49,573 bases of DNA from Pseudomonadota bacterium (GTDB lineage: Bacteria; Desulfobacterota; Desulfobulbia; Desulfobulbales; SURF-16): positions 1 through 49,573 of the forward strand of contig JAHJKA010000075.1 in NCBI GenBank assembly GCA_018822545.1, given 5' to 3'. Under the pieces are notes generated by a model. The model had not been told where the DNA came from and made no database searches. It worked only from the letters and a program-made list of their open reading frames with translations. This document shows, in pieces, positions 8,184 to 18,255 of this stretch (positions are counted from its first letter, which is position 1; every line of letters begins with the position of its first letter). The position numbers and the translations under genes are program-made.

Positions 8184-8951
8184 ATGAGTTTAGAAAATCC
8201 CTCCTTCAATATAGCGCCGTATCTGGCTATCATTTTCAAAAAACTGCGGGACGCCGTTACTGACCTGCTGCCCATTGTTGTTGTTATTGCCTTTTTTCAG
8301 CTTATAGTTCTTCGCCAACCCTTGCCGCAACTGGGTGAAGTCCTGTTCGGCGCTCTTCTTGTGGTTATGGGGCTCAGCCTTTTTGTCCAGGGGCTTGAGA
8401 TGGGACTTTTTCCCATTGGCGAGGCCATGGCCCAGGCTCTGGCCCGCAAGGGCAGCCTGTTCTGGCTTCTCACCTTTTCCTTTGCCTTGGGCTTTGCCAC
8501 CACCGTGGCCGAACCCGCCCTTATAGCCGTGGCCCGGGAGGCTGCCGAGATAGCCAGCCAGGGTGGTTTGATTGCCTCGGGGGAAAAGGCCATCCGTTCC
8601 TATGCCCTGGGTTTACGGATGTCGGTTGCCATCTCGGTGGGCTTGGCCATACTTATCGGGGTTTTGCGCATCATCCGGGGCTGGCCCATTCACTACCTGA
8701 TTATCGGCGGCTATGTTTTAGTCATGCTGATGACCATTATTGCTCCAGAGGAGATAGTCGGCATTGCCTATGACGCCGGCGGTGTTACCACCTCAACGGT
8801 GACCGTGCCTTTGGTGGCGGCCCTGGGGGTTGGACTGGCCTCCATCATCAAGGGGCGCAATCCCCTGGTGGACGGTTTTGGCCTCATTGCCTTTGCCTCG
8901 CTGCTGCCCATGATTTTTGTCATGGGCTATGGCTTGCTCATTTTTTCCTAG
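8184..8951 (+). CDS. DUF1538 integral membrane protein (first of pair)
   Basis: A 255-residue polytopic inner-membrane protein with about seven hydrophobic segments. Characteristic stretches are [18 protein letters not shown] (about residues 105-122) and, near the C-terminus, [20 protein letters not shown] followed by [20 protein letters not shown], all of which recur in the next gene. These match the uncharacterised DUF1538 family, probable transporters or channels. The gene lies 18 bp before its paralogue and in line with a P-II-like and a CBS gene, which suggests nucleotide-gated transport. The substrate is unknown. The start has only a weak ribosome site. Confidence 0.82.
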   Translation: MSLENPSFNIAPYLAIIFKKLRDAVTDLLPIVVVIAFFQLIVLRQPLPQLGEVLFGALLVVMGLSLFVQGLEMGLFPIGEAMAQALARKGSLFWLLTFSFALGFATTVAEPALIAVAREAAEIASQGGLIASGEKAIRSYALGLRMSVAISVGLAILIGVLRIIRGWPIHYLIIGGYVLVMLMTIIAPEEIVGIAYDAGGVTTSTVTVPLVAALGVGLASIIKGRNPLVDGFGLIAFASLLPMIFVMGYGLLIFS

Positions 8952-8969
8952 AACACAGGCTGACGCGAT

Positions 8970-9761
8970 ATGGAATTCATAGGTGATTTTGGCATGATAC
9001 TGCTGGCGACCATCCGTGATGTGTTGCCGATCATTGCTCTTATCGCCATCTTTCAGCTCCTGGTGTTGCGTCAGCCCATCCCCCATCTGCGGCGGGTTCT
9101 GGTGGGGGTGGTCTATGTGATCTTGGGCCTGGCCCTTTTTCTGGCCGGTCTGGATAAGGCCCTCTTCCCCTTAGGGAAGATCATGGCCCAGCAACTCTCC
9201 GACCCCAATTTTATCTACGGACATCAGGTAACAGAAGGAGAGGTTCAATGGTGGGCATATGGCTGGGTGTATCTCTTTGCTGCCTTCATCGGCTTTGCCA
9301 CCACCATTGCCGAACCATCTCTCATTGCCGTGGCCTTTAAGGCCAGCGAGGTTTCAGCCGGTACCATCAGCCAGTGGGGGCTGAGGATCACCGTGGCCAT
9401 GGGAGTTGCTTTGGGCATCAGTCTTGGCACCTTCCGCATTGTCACCGGCACTCCGCTCTATCTCTATATTCTGGGGGGATATCTGGTGGTGGTCGTGCAG
9501 ACGCTCTATGCCCCGAAAAGTATCATTGCCCTTGCCTATGATTCCGGCGGGGTAACAACTTCAACGGTAACTGTACCACTGGTTGCAGCTTTGGGCCTTG
9601 GTTTGGCCGAGGCCGTACCGGGTCGCAACCCTGCCTTAGACGGGTTTGGCCTCATCGCCTTTGCCAGTTTATTTCCGATTATCACGGTTATGGGGTATGC
9701 CCAGTATAACCAATGGCTTGCCGGACGCGGCAAAATTGTGCCATCCAAGGAGGATTCATAA
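8970..9761 (+). CDS. DUF1538 integral membrane protein (second of pair)
   Basis: A 263-residue paralogue of the preceding protein, with the same order of motifs: LLVLRQPIPHLR near residue 30, FIGFATTIAEPSLIAVAFKA, then [20 protein letters not shown] and [20 protein letters not shown]. An extra 15-20 residues (PNFIYGHQVTEGEVQWWAYG) precede the central motif. In some homologues, as I recall, the two halves are one long protein, so the pair may form a heterodimer. The stop TAA overlaps the P-II-like ATG (TAATG), so membrane protein and regulator are made together. Confidence 0.82.
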   Translation: MEFIGDFGMILLATIRDVLPIIALIAIFQLLVLRQPIPHLRRVLVGVVYVILGLALFLAGLDKALFPLGKIMAQQLSDPNFIYGHQVTEGEVQWWAYGWVYLFAAFIGFATTIAEPSLIAVAFKASEVSAGTISQWGLRITVAMGVALGISLGTFRIVTGTPLYLYILGGYLVVVVQTLYAPKSIIALAYDSGGVTTSTVTVPLVAALGLGLAEAVPGRNPALDGFGLIAFASLFPIITVMGYAQYNQWLAGRGKIVPSKEDS

Positions 9762-10108
9762 TGCGGTTTAAGGTCATTATAGCAAGCGTTAAAACAGATA
9801 TTTGCGATAAGGTTGTTGATGCCGGTAAAAAAGCCGGGGCCACGGGCGCTACAATTATACCAGCCCGCGGCACCGGTCTCCACGAGGCCAAGACCTTTTT
9901 TGGTCTCAGTTTGGAGGCTCAAACTGATATCATCATGTTTCTCATCGAAGAACACATAACCCAGAGTATTCTCGATGCCATTGGTGAGGCCGGCGAGTTT
10001 CATAAACCAGGCACCGGCATCGCCTTTGTGATGCCGGTGGAGCAGGTCATTGGGTTGGAGAGCCAGATTGAACGCTTTAAGGAAGAGGTGCGGGACCAGT
10101 ATTTTTAG
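9761..10108 (+). CDS. P-II-like signalling protein
   Basis: A 115-residue protein of P-II (GlnB/GlnK) size and fold order. The N-terminal strand is MRFKVIIASVKTD. The middle GATGATIIPARGTG leads into a short T-loop region (LHEAKTFFGLSLEAQ). The end GTGIAFVMPVEQVIGLESQ corresponds to the B/C-loop region of P-II. The T-loop differs from classical GlnB, and the uridylylated Tyr motif is not recognisable, so it is probably a divergent sensor that binds a nucleotide and docks on the DUF1538 proteins, as GlnK docks on AmtB. The ATG overlaps the stop of the membrane gene and has AAGGAGGA upstream, giving strong coupling. Confidence 0.8.
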   Translation: MRFKVIIASVKTDICDKVVDAGKKAGATGATIIPARGTGLHEAKTFFGLSLEAQTDIIMFLIEEHITQSILDAIGEAGEFHKPGTGIAFVMPVEQVIGLESQIERFKEEVRDQYF

Positions 10109-10220
10109 GTGATGCCCTGGATAACACCAACCCGCCGCAACTGATGCCGGGTATAGGTCGGAAAGTGGTGCGCCAGTGCGGGAGCTGTTGACAACAGAAG
10201 ATACTTTGAGAGGAGTAAGC

Positions 10221-10625
10221 ATGAGTGCAGAAAAAATGCCCGTTGTTCGGGCCCGTGATGTAATGCGAAAAGGGGTGGTCAAGGTGGACGGCATGGCAAC
10301 AGCCGCAGAGGCCGGAGCTCTTATGCGCCGGGAAAAGATGCCGGCGCTGATCGTTACAAAACGGCATGAAGATGATGCCTGGGGGCTGGTGGTGGTCCAG
10401 GACTTGATCCGTGGCGTAATTCTGGCTGGTCGCTTATCAGAGGATGTGAACGTCTATGAGATCATGACCAAACCGGCTATTACCGTGCCTGCTGATATGG
10501 ATATCCGCTATGTGGCACGTCTGCTGTTTCGGGCCGGTATCCGGAGGGCGCCTGTGGAGGATCGTGGCGAACTTGTCGGCATGGTGTCGCTTTCTTCGCT
10601 TATCCTTGATAACGAAATGTTTTAA
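10221..10625 (+). CDS. CBS-pair protein
   Basis: A 134-residue stand-alone CBS pair. Repeat 1 runs from ARDVMRKGVVKVDGMATAAE to about residue 70, and repeat 2 begins with VYEIMTKPAITVPADMDIRY. Such Bateman modules bind adenosyl nucleotides (AMP, ATP, SAM, c-di-AMP) and regulate a partner. Being last in the DUF1538-DUF1538-P-II operon, it is probably a second energy or nucleotide sensor for the same transporter. The start with GAGGAG seven bases upstream is preferred to the ATG-like codon 15 codons earlier. Its stop overlaps by three bases with the stop of the convergent kinase gene. Confidence 0.85.
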   Translation: MSAEKMPVVRARDVMRKGVVKVDGMATAAEAGALMRREKMPALIVTKRHEDDAWGLVVVQDLIRGVILAGRLSEDVNVYEIMTKPAITVPADMDIRYVARLLFRAGIRRAPVEDRGELVGMVSLSSLILDNEMF

Positions 10626-13600
10626 TTATTATTTTTCGGATTTTCGTTCCACTGGTCAAGCAGGGCATCGATGGAGGTGACAACTTCCTTAAGGGCGGAG
10701 GAAAAAACAAGCATCTCAGCAGCCGGATTCTCGCTGTTTGTGACCTTTTTTTCCAGGTCAAGGGCGGCCTCTTGCAGTCTGTTTGCGCATATCGTTGCTG
10801 CCACTCCTTTAATGGTGTGGGCTTGCTTTTTTACGGCGCTATAGTCGTGCTGACCGAGATTTGTAAGGATTTCCTGGTCGAAATGGCAATATTTTTCCTG
10901 GAAAATCTGAAAGAGACGAACAAGGAGATCCTGTTTATTTCCCACTCTTGAAAGCATTTCATCGAGATCAAGGCCGACGACAGTCTCATGGGCCACTTTA
11001 ATATCCTCCCTGTTGGTATGAACAAAGGTGTGGATTTTACCATCACCGCATATCCATTTTGCCAAGGTGAGATAAAGTTCATCGGGGCGTACTGGTTTAC
11101 TGATAAAATCGTCCATGCCTGCCGCCAGGCATTGTCGGCGGTTGTTTTCAAAGGCATGAGCGGTCATGGCAATAATGGGGATATGGCCTGTGCCACCTTC
11201 CGCTTTGCGGAGAGCTCTGGCAGCCTCATAGCCATCCATCTCAGGCATCTGGATATCCATGAGCACACCGTCAAAATGCTGCTCTTGGTATTTTTTAAGC
11301 ACCTCAAGGCCGGTTGCGGCACTCTCTACCACTATATTCACCCTTTCCAACATTTCCCTGGCCACCTGCTGGTTCACCTCACTGTCTTCGGCAAGTAGGA
11401 TGCGGGCTCCGGCAATTTTGGCTATTGCCTCTTGGCTTGGGGTCTCGTCATCATTGGGTGTCCTTTCCTGGCCACTCGTCTTGTTGAGGAGCTCATCGAT
11501 GGCTTGGCATAGGGCGGCTGGGGTAATCGGTTTACTGAGGAAACCATCCACCACCTGGTCGGCGGCTTTTCGTGCCGGCTGTTGATCAAGACCGGTGACC
11601 ATGAGGATCGGTATATTTCGTGCGGTGGTTGTCTTTTTGAGAGCAGCGCAGGTGGCTGGGCCATTCTTTTCAGTGAGAAAATAATCGATGATTGCCAGAT
11701 TAAAAGCGTTTTCCTCATTGTGGTCGGCAAGGAGCTTCATGGCGAGTTGAGTATCATTGGTTGAGATTACCCTGCAGCCAAAAGAGGTAAGCATATCCTC
11801 CAAGAGTGTATTTAAATTTTTGTTTTCAACCATCAGCAGGATGTGAGGGTTTCCGGCTATTTTAAGATGTTGCTCGTCACCTTCGCAGCGCTCCAAGGGT
11901 ATGGTGAAGTAAAAAGTACTCCCGAGACCCGGAGAGCTTTCCACCTCAATATTGCCGCCTAAAAGGTGCACCAGTTGCTGGCAGATATTGAGTCCAAGGC
12001 CGGTACCGCCATATTTTCTTGTGGTGCTGGAGTCTGCCTGGGTAAAGGCCTCAAAAACAAATGATATTTTTTCCTGGTCAATGCCGATCCCGCTGTCCTG
12101 CACTGCAAATTTTAAGTACATAAGACTGTCTGTGCTTTCAACCATGGACACCGAGAGATAAATCTCCCCGTCATCGGTGAATTTGAAACTATTGCCAATG
12201 AGATTTACCAGGATCTGGTGAAGGCGCAGATCATCACCACGGAGCATCAGGGGAATAGAAGGATCGGCGTGGATCAAAAATTCAATATTTTTTTCCCATG
12301 AGCTGCCGGCAAAAAGGGTGGCTAAGCCCTGGAGGAGGTCGTGAAAGTGAAAATCCCGGGGGGTAATGGTGAGTTTGCCTGCCTCAATCTTTGAAAAATC
12401 AAGAACGTTATTTAATATTTTCATCAGAGATTGTCCGGCGCTGTTTATTTTCTTGAAATAATCGCGGAGGCGGGGCTCCATGTCTATATCCAGGGCGAGA
12501 TCTGAAAGTCCGAGGATGGCGTTCATCGGTGTCCTGATTTCATGACTCATATTGGCGACGAATTCAGATTTGGCCCGATTGGCTTGCTCAGCCTTTTCCT
12601 TAGCGTCTTCCAGGGCGGCCATGACCTTTTGTTTAACAGTAATATCGCGGACAAGGGCAACTGCCTGCCACTCTTCATTGATATGGACAGCTGCCACTGA
12701 AAATTCCAGTGGAAACTCCTCACCATTTTGGCGGAGGCCCGTGGCTGTCATAGTCTGGCCGGCGTATTTATTTTGTTTAGTATTGATAAAGGCGCTGAAA
12801 TACTTCTTGAAATCGGCGAGATGGCGGTCCGGAACCAGCAGTGCACTTAAAGGCTGGCCCACAGCCTGTGGGGAGCTGTAGCCAAATATTTCTGTGGCAG
12901 CCGGATTCCAGAACGTGATGATGCCCTGGTCGTCGAGCATGATAATGGCATCGTGTGCTGAATTGGTTATGGCGGCCATCTTTAACTCTTCCGCATGTCG
13001 CGATATGCGTACCCGGACAATGAGCAGGCAGCCCGAGGCGGCAATAACAAGAAGGATAAAGCTCAGCAGGGCAATGAGCTGGCCATGGTGATAAAAGAGA
13101 ATGTTGCGTTGGGTGGACGATAGGCGGGTGGCGATCAGCCAGCGTGTTGACGCAAAGGTGGCTGGAGGTGGCTCCATCCTGTAAAGATTGTCTACCCCAC
13201 CAATTATTTTGCTGACATACCAGCGTGGGTAGAGGGCTGAAAACACATAAAATTGGCCTTTATCGGTGAAATATCCCTGATTGCGTTCTTGCATTGATCG
13301 CCACGCCTCAGGGTTGCTTTGACTGAAAGAGTTCTCTTTACCCAGCATAAATCCCCATTCATCCTGGGGATCGGGAGCCAGCATGTAATAGCCTTCGTCA
13401 TTTAAAAACAGCGGCTCCCCTTGGGATCGGCCGAGAATCTGGGCAAGATGATTCAGTAAGATGGAGGCCCGATAATAAACAACAAGAGCGCCCTTTCTCA
13501 GACCTTTGTTATCAAAGAGAGGGGCGGCAAAACGAATGGTGGGTTGAAAGGGTCGTTCAATAACACCGAGGTTCATGGTGAGATCCAGAGGGGATACATA

Positions 13601-14077
13601 GATATCGTTTTTGTGGAGAGTTCTGACTTCAGAAAAATAATATCTATGGCCTTTATGCTGGAGATTTTTGGCGCCCACGGCGGAACTTACTCCGTCGCTG
13701 TCTCGTGTGATACGGCAGATTTCCATGCCGCTGTCATCGAGCAGGCTAATATTGCTGTATATGGATTTTGTCCGGCTCAGACCCAGCAAACTTTTTTCCA
13801 GGATCTTCAGATGATTCTGGGTGGGGGCGTTGAGGTATTTTTGGAGCATAGGCCCCTGTTGCAGGAGCCTGACGTCGGCAATTATCTGATCCATGTCATG
13901 GACAAGATTGTGTGAGACAATATCAAGATTGTGCTGTTGGTTAAGAATATAGGTGTCGATGTCGGAACGATTGTGCTGCAGGGCCATGAGTGTACCAATG
14001 GTCCCGAGGAGAATTGCCAGGGGCAGAAACAACCGGAGAAAGGGACGGGTGAGGCCTTTTGTGTGATGGGTTGGCAT
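10622..14077 (-). CDS. Hybrid sensor histidine kinase (Cache-PAS-HisKA-HATPase-REC-REC-Hpt)
   Basis: An 1151-residue membrane-bound phosphorelay protein. Transmembrane helices lie near residues 13-33 and 325-352, bracketing a Cache-like periplasmic sensor. Then come a PAS domain (about 370-480, AHDAIIMLDDQGIITFWNPA), HisKA with phospho-His in MSHEIRTPMNAI (about 511), HATPase with DSGIGI and GTGLGLNI boxes (about 620-735), a first receiver (745-865), a second receiver (about 890-1010, LLAEDSEVNQ...LMDIQMPEMDG) and an Hpt domain with HTIKG near 1087. The first receiver keeps the Asp in IIDYF but its acidic pair is replaced (MVENKN), so it may not be phosphorylated normally. No response regulator is adjacent; it is an orphan. 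Signal and output are unknown. Confidence 0.92.
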   Translation of the reverse strand: MPTHHTKGLTRPFLRLFLPLAILLGTIGTLMALQHNRSDIDTYILNQQHNLDIVSHNLVHDMDQIIADVRLLQQGPMLQKYLNAPTQNHLKILEKSLLGLSRTKSIYSNISLLDDSGMEICRITRDSDGVSSAVGAKNLQHKGHRYYFSEVRTLHKNDIYVSPLDLTMNLGVIERPFQPTIRFAAPLFDNKGLRKGALVVYYRASILLNHLAQILGRSQGEPLFLNDEGYYMLAPDPQDEWGFMLGKENSFSQSNPEAWRSMQERNQGYFTDKGQFYVFSALYPRWYVSKIIGGVDNLYRMEPPPATFASTRWLIATRLSSTQRNILFYHHGQLIALLSFILLVIAASGCLLIVRVRISRHAEELKMAAITNSAHDAIIMLDDQGIITFWNPAATEIFGYSSPQAVGQPLSALLVPDRHLADFKKYFSAFINTKQNKYAGQTMTATGLRQNGEEFPLEFSVAAVHINEEWQAVALVRDITVKQKVMAALEDAKEKAEQANRAKSEFVANMSHEIRTPMNAILGLSDLALDIDMEPRLRDYFKKINSAGQSLMKILNNVLDFSKIEAGKLTITPRDFHFHDLLQGLATLFAGSSWEKNIEFLIHADPSIPLMLRGDDLRLHQILVNLIGNSFKFTDDGEIYLSVSMVESTDSLMYLKFAVQDSGIGIDQEKISFVFEAFTQADSSTTRKYGGTGLGLNICQQLVHLLGGNIEVESSPGLGSTFYFTIPLERCEGDEQHLKIAGNPHILLMVENKNLNTLLEDMLTSFGCRVISTNDTQLAMKLLADHNEENAFNLAIIDYFLTEKNGPATCAALKKTTTARNIPILMVTGLDQQPARKAADQVVDGFLSKPITPAALCQAIDELLNKTSGQERTPNDDETPSQEAIAKIAGARILLAEDSEVNQQVAREMLERVNIVVESAATGLEVLKKYQEQHFDGVLMDIQMPEMDGYEAARALRKAEGGTGHIPIIAMTAHAFENNRRQCLAAGMDDFISKPVRPDELYLTLAKWICGDGKIHTFVHTNREDIKVAHETVVGLDLDEMLSRVGNKQDLLVRLFQIFQEKYCHFDQEILTNLGQHDYSAVKKQAHTIKGVAATICANRLQEAALDLEKKVTNSENPAAEMLVFSSALKEVVTSIDALLDQWNENPKNNN

Positions 14078-14607
14078 GGCAAGTGGGAGCAGTTCCCTGT
14101 AGTTGTAGTTTAAAAAAAATCCATGGCGATTGGGTGTGTCTGTCTAGATTCTGTCACAAGGAGGCGTTTTTTAGCAAGGGGTATGCAAAATCGTTATGAC
14201 AATCTGTATTTGTAACAGGAGGGCGGGGGGGGGGATTGGCCATCTGCGCTTCAAGGGATTCTAACCACTCTATTTACCAATAAGCCAGATGGTAAATTTT
14301 TTATCGCCAGAAAGCATGTTGTTTTTCACCATAAAACGACACGAGTCGTTGTGGAAAAATCGAGTTGACTTTTCGACATAGTTTAAACGATCATATTTGT
14401 CAGGCTGTAATATGTATGGGCCATTTTCCGTGTAAAAAAGTACCCCCGGTTCGGGGTGGCCAGATTTCTGCACGAGACCTCTGAGCGCTCTTTTTCACGG
14501 AAGATACTCGGTGACCATTGATATTCGTCTGGGAGTCAAATTTGCATTAATACTCTAACAAAGTTTATGAACGGTGAAGTTTAAATTTCAGGAGAAAGTA
14601 TAAAAGT
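14078..14607. other. 530-bp intergenic region between divergent kinase and chemoreceptor genes
   Basis: No convincing gene. It holds a run of ten G (14225-14234), a 6-bp hairpin AACGAC/GTCGTT (14335-14350), and on the minus strand a small terminator-like hairpin CCCCG/CGGGG (14444-14456) followed by six T. A 67-codon minus-strand frame starting with GTG (14270-14473) runs through that hairpin and resembles nothing I know. Promoters of both flanking genes must lie here, but none could be assigned with confidence. Confidence 0.5.
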
Positions 14608-16776
14608 ATGGGGGCTGGTATGATTAAAAATTTTAAAGTTTCAACCCAGATTGGCCTGGGTTTTCTAGCAATTCTTTTTCTGCTCATTGTTATTTCATTT
14701 TTTTCTTACCGGGGCATGGGAACATCGGCAGGTGGCTTTGGTGGTTATAAAGCTCTGGCTCATGAAAACGATCTTGCCGGTGATCTGCAGAGGCATATGC
14801 ATGTCATCCGCATGTCAGTGAAAGATTTTTTGATCAGCGGCAGTGAAGGGCAGAAGATTCTTTATGCCGAGGAGTTGGCTGATTTGCAAAAACTTCTTGA
14901 AACGGCAGGCCAGCAGGTAACGGATGCTAAGCGTCTTGCCCTGGTCAAAAAGGTCAAGGCTGATCTTGAACAGTATGACCTTGGGTTTCAGCAGATTGTT
15001 GCACTTAAGGTCAAGCGTGATACTCTGGTTGGTGAAAATCTGGAGCCTAACGGCCAGGCAATGCGTGATAATCTCACCATGATTATGGAGTCGGCCTATA
15101 AAGCCTTTGATCCCGAGGCCACCTATTACGCCGGCCAGCTCCTTGAACATGTGTTGCTGGCCCGGCTTTACGCCGCCAGATTTCTTGACACCAGTAATCC
15201 GGAAGCGGTGATCGCCTTTAATGAGGAGCTTGGCGAAAAGATTGCCAAGATCCAGGAGAATATGGATCTGGCCGTCGACGCATCGGAGCGCCAGGCCATG
15301 TATGCCAGTTTTGTCGAGGCGCGGGTAAAATACAGCGCTACCTTTGCAGAGCTTGTCCAGGTCATCGAGGCACGCAACGATATTCTCATCAACCAGATGG
15401 GCCAGATTGAGCCGGTCATTGCCAAGGCTGCCGACGACGTCAAGGATTTGGTGAAAAGCGACCAGGATAATCTTGGTATGCATGTGCAGGCGGCAAACAA
15501 AAAAACGACAACCATCAACCTGCTTATCGCCACCTTTGCCATTTTTATAGGCATGATCCTGGCCTGGTTCACGGCCCGGCTCATAACCACCCCCTTAGGT
15601 GGAGAACCTGCAGCCATGGCTGATATGGCTAAAAAAATAGCTTCCGGCGACTTGTCTATAGAATTTGATAATGCCGGCAAGGAGGCGCAGGGACTGTATG
15701 CTGCCATGCAGGAAATGACTGAAGTGCTGCGGCAGCGGGCCCAGCTTGCCGATGTTATTGCCACCGGTGACTTGACCCGGGAAGTGGTGCTCAATTCGCA
15801 GAAAGATACCTTGGGCAAGGCCTTGCAGGTGATGACCGAAAAACTTGATGAGATTATCAGTGAGGTGAGCGCCGCCGCCGAACAGATTGCCGAGGGTTCC
15901 CGCGAGGTCTCTGCTTCAAGCCAGAACCAGTCGCAGGGTGCTTCTGAACAGGCCGCCGCCCTTGAGGAGATAAGCAGTTCCATGAATGAGCTGGCTTCAC
16001 AGACCAAGGCCAATGCTGAAAACGCCAATCAGGCCAATATTCTCGCCGAACAGGCACGAAAGGCTGCTGATTCAGGTAATGAGAAGATGCAGCAGATGGT
16101 TGCCGCCATGGGTGAAATTCATAGTGCGGGCAAGGATATCTCGAAAATCATCAAGGTCATCGATGATATCGCTTTTCAGACGAATCTGTTGGCCTTGAAT
16201 GCTGCGGTTGAGGCGGCCAGGGCTGGACGGCACGGCAAAGGTTTTGCCGTGGTTGCGGAAGAGGTTCGGAATCTTGCGGCTCGGAGTGCCAAGGCAGCCA
16301 AGGAAACCTCTGAGCTTATTGAGGGCTCTGTGGAAAAAACCAATAATGGCACGACAGTGGCCAACCAGACCGCCACGTCACTCTCTGAGATTGTGGTCTC
16401 GGTGACCAAGGTTACCGATCTCGTTGGTGAAATTTCGGCAGCTTCCCGCGAACAGGCTGCCGGGATTACCCAGGTAAATCAAGGTATCGACCAGGTTGGC
16501 CAGGTAACCCAGCAAAATACTGCAAGCGCCGAAGAGGGTTCGGCCGCCGCAGAAGAACTCTCAAGTCAAGCTGACTACCTGAGAGAGTTGATGGCGACCT
16601 TTAAGATCAAGGCTAGGAATTCGAGTGGCGCTGGATCAAGGTCCCCGAAGATTTTGGCGCAGTCCTCACAGCGGTATAGAGCCTTACCTCCTGTGGAGAG
16701 CGAAGAAACCTTTGGTGAGGAGCGGCAGGACGAACCGACAATCAATCTTGATGATAAAGATTTTGGAAAATTTTAG
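14608..16776 (+). CDS. Methyl-accepting chemotaxis protein
   Basis: A 722-residue chemoreceptor. Transmembrane helix 1 is near residues 15-35, followed by a predicted all-helical periplasmic sensor of about 260 residues and transmembrane helix 2 near 300-322 ([19 protein letters not shown]). HAMP follows, then a long coiled-coil signalling domain with the canonical hairpin tip [18 protein letters not shown] near residues 523-540, which contacts CheA and CheW. The tail is acidic and ends DDKDFGKF; no NWETF-type CheR tether is present. Translation may instead begin at the ATG four codons later, which has GGGGG five bases upstream. The helical sensor suggests small-molecule or dicarboxylate-like sensing, but the ligand cannot be read. 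Monocistronic, followed by a strong terminator. Confidence 0.93.
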   Translation: MGAGMIKNFKVSTQIGLGFLAILFLLIVISFFSYRGMGTSAGGFGGYKALAHENDLAGDLQRHMHVIRMSVKDFLISGSEGQKILYAEELADLQKLLETAGQQVTDAKRLALVKKVKADLEQYDLGFQQIVALKVKRDTLVGENLEPNGQAMRDNLTMIMESAYKAFDPEATYYAGQLLEHVLLARLYAARFLDTSNPEAVIAFNEELGEKIAKIQENMDLAVDASERQAMYASFVEARVKYSATFAELVQVIEARNDILINQMGQIEPVIAKAADDVKDLVKSDQDNLGMHVQAANKKTTTINLLIATFAIFIGMILAWFTARLITTPLGGEPAAMADMAKKIASGDLSIEFDNAGKEAQGLYAAMQEMTEVLRQRAQLADVIATGDLTREVVLNSQKDTLGKALQVMTEKLDEIISEVSAAAEQIAEGSREVSASSQNQSQGASEQAAALEEISSSMNELASQTKANAENANQANILAEQARKAADSGNEKMQQMVAAMGEIHSAGKDISKIIKVIDDIAFQTNLLALNAAVEAARAGRHGKGFAVVAEEVRNLAARSAKAAKETSELIEGSVEKTNNGTTVANQTATSLSEIVVSVTKVTDLVGEISAASREQAAGITQVNQGIDQVGQVTQQNTASAEEGSAAAEELSSQADYLRELMATFKIKARNSSGAGSRSPKILAQSSQRYRALPPVESEETFGEERQDEPTINLDDKDFGKF

Positions 16777-16834
16777 GGAAGTTGATGGGGCCTGCATAGT
16801 GATGATCCCTTCTCTCTAAGAGATACGGGAAGAT

Positions 16835-16875
16835 AAAAGAAGCCCCTTTCAGCATGACTGGAAGGGGCTTCTTTT
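16835..16875. terminator. Bidirectional intrinsic terminator
   Basis: AAAAGAAGCCCCTT (16835-16848) pairs perfectly with AAGGGGCTTCTTTT (16862-16875), loop 13 bases. It ends in T-rich arms on both strands, so it can stop the chemoreceptor transcript (+) and the convergent AI-2E-family transcript (-). Confidence 0.88.
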
Positions 16876-16990
16876 ATGGTAATTCCGAGCCGGTAATATC
16901 CGATTTCTGATATGCCCGCAGGCGACAGAGGGAAAGTTTTCGCTACGCACTGGGCAATCTTGCGATCTTTGATTAGATCCTCAAAGAGGA

Positions 16991-18073
16991 TCAGCACTCA
17001 TCGTTTTCACAGGTGATGTAGCGCTCGTAATTGTCGATGTAGATATCCGACAGGGTAAGAAAGGCGGTGAAAATGAGGGGGCCATAGATGATCCCTAAAA
17101 TGCCGAAGACTGCTAAACCGCCAATGATGGAGAGAAAGACCAAGATGGTGTGCATCTGGACTTGCCCGCCCACAAGTTTTGGTTTCAAAAGATACTCCAC
17201 CCCCATGGACAGGAAGATGTAAAAAAGAGCCAGGCCGAGACCCGTGATAAGGTGGCCCTGGATGATGAGGTAGAGGGCGGCTGGTCCCAGCACGGCGCCA
17301 ATGCCGACAATGGGCAGAAAGGCCATGATCCCCATGATACAGCCCCAGAGGATGGGGGAAGAAAAGCCGAGAAAGGCAAAGGCCAGCCCCCCGAAAATTC
17401 CTTGAATCACCCCACAGATGCCGTTGCCCACCAGGATGGCCCCGGCTATCCGTTCAAACTTATCCATCAGCAGGAGATCATGGTTGTTGGGCAGGGGAGA
17501 GAGGTGGAGAAGAAAGTTTACCAGTTTTTCCCTTTCAATCAGGATAAAGAAGATGATGAGAATCATCATCAGGAAGTTGAGGATGAAGTTGAGGATGTTG
17601 CCGGCCCAGATGGAAGCCTGGGTGTAGATGAATTTAGCGGCGGTGGTCCCGAACTCGGACAGGGCACTGGTGATCTGGCCCATCTCCACCTGAAAGCCGT
17701 AGCCCTGTAGCAGGTTGTCAAGGCGGATATAAATGGCGTTGTTTTGCACATAAGCGCTCAGGGTCTCAGCAATATTGGTGCCCTTGGTGACCTCAAGCAG
17801 GTGGTACGCCTCGGAAGAGAGGGCCACCACGAAAAAGATCAATGGCACGAAAACAAGCAGGACAATGAGGGTGCAGGTGATCAGCGAGGCAAGGGAGGAG
17901 GGCATTTGGTGGTCTAAAAAATCGTAGACCGGCTTGGCGATGGATGACAGAAAATAGGACAGGATGAGCATGGAGGTAAAGGGCCACAATAACCTCAACA
18001 TCAGGAGCATGGAAAGAAGGAAAAGCAGAATAAAATAGGTGAGCACCAGGGGGCTCGGTCTGCGTTGCGTCAT
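16991..18073 (-). CDS. AI-2E family transporter (PF01594-type permease)
   Basis: A 360-residue inner-membrane protein with about seven to eight hydrophobic helices. N-terminal pair: LTYFILLFLLSMLLMLRLLW and the following segment. The central FLPIVGIGAVLGPAALYLII and the C-terminal GGLAVFGILGIIYGPLIFTAFL are hallmark stretches of the AI-2E/YdiK/PerM family. Despite the name, most members are of unknown substrate; some are sodium-proton antiporters, which would fit a salt-adapted cell, but that is speculation. A 7-bp hairpin GATCCTC/GAGGATC overlaps the stop (16976-16992). It is divergent from ilvE across 182 bp. Confidence 0.88.
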   Translation of the reverse strand: MTQRRPSPLVLTYFILLFLLSMLLMLRLLWPFTSMLILSYFLSSIAKPVYDFLDHQMPSSLASLITCTLIVLLVFVPLIFFVVALSSEAYHLLEVTKGTNIAETLSAYVQNNAIYIRLDNLLQGYGFQVEMGQITSALSEFGTTAAKFIYTQASIWAGNILNFILNFLMMILIIFFILIEREKLVNFLLHLSPLPNNHDLLLMDKFERIAGAILVGNGICGVIQGIFGGLAFAFLGFSSPILWGCIMGIMAFLPIVGIGAVLGPAALYLIIQGHLITGLGLALFYIFLSMGVEYLLKPKLVGGQVQMHTILVFLSIIGGLAVFGILGIIYGPLIFTAFLTLSDIYIDNYERYITCENDEC

Positions 18074-18255
18074 TGCTGAAGGTGTCCAAGTAATGTCTGG
18101 TTCATACCAGGGAGTAACCGTGTTGATTTCTAAAACTAGTAGTATACCTGGAAAAGAGCAAGGTCCAGAGAAATAAGTTGTTTCAAAGTAGAAAATAATC
18201 CGCTATATTTTTTCCTCTTTATAGCCAATCTAACGAATTTCAGCGCCCAAAGAAA

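Noticed and set aside
14270..14473. 67-codon minus-strand frame in the kinase/chemoreceptor spacer
   Set aside because: GTG start, no recognisable similarity, and it crosses a terminator-like hairpin; insufficient support for a gene.
16773..16997. 74-codon minus-strand frame after the AI-2E family gene
   Set aside because: It translates straight through the strong bidirectional terminator at 16835-16875.
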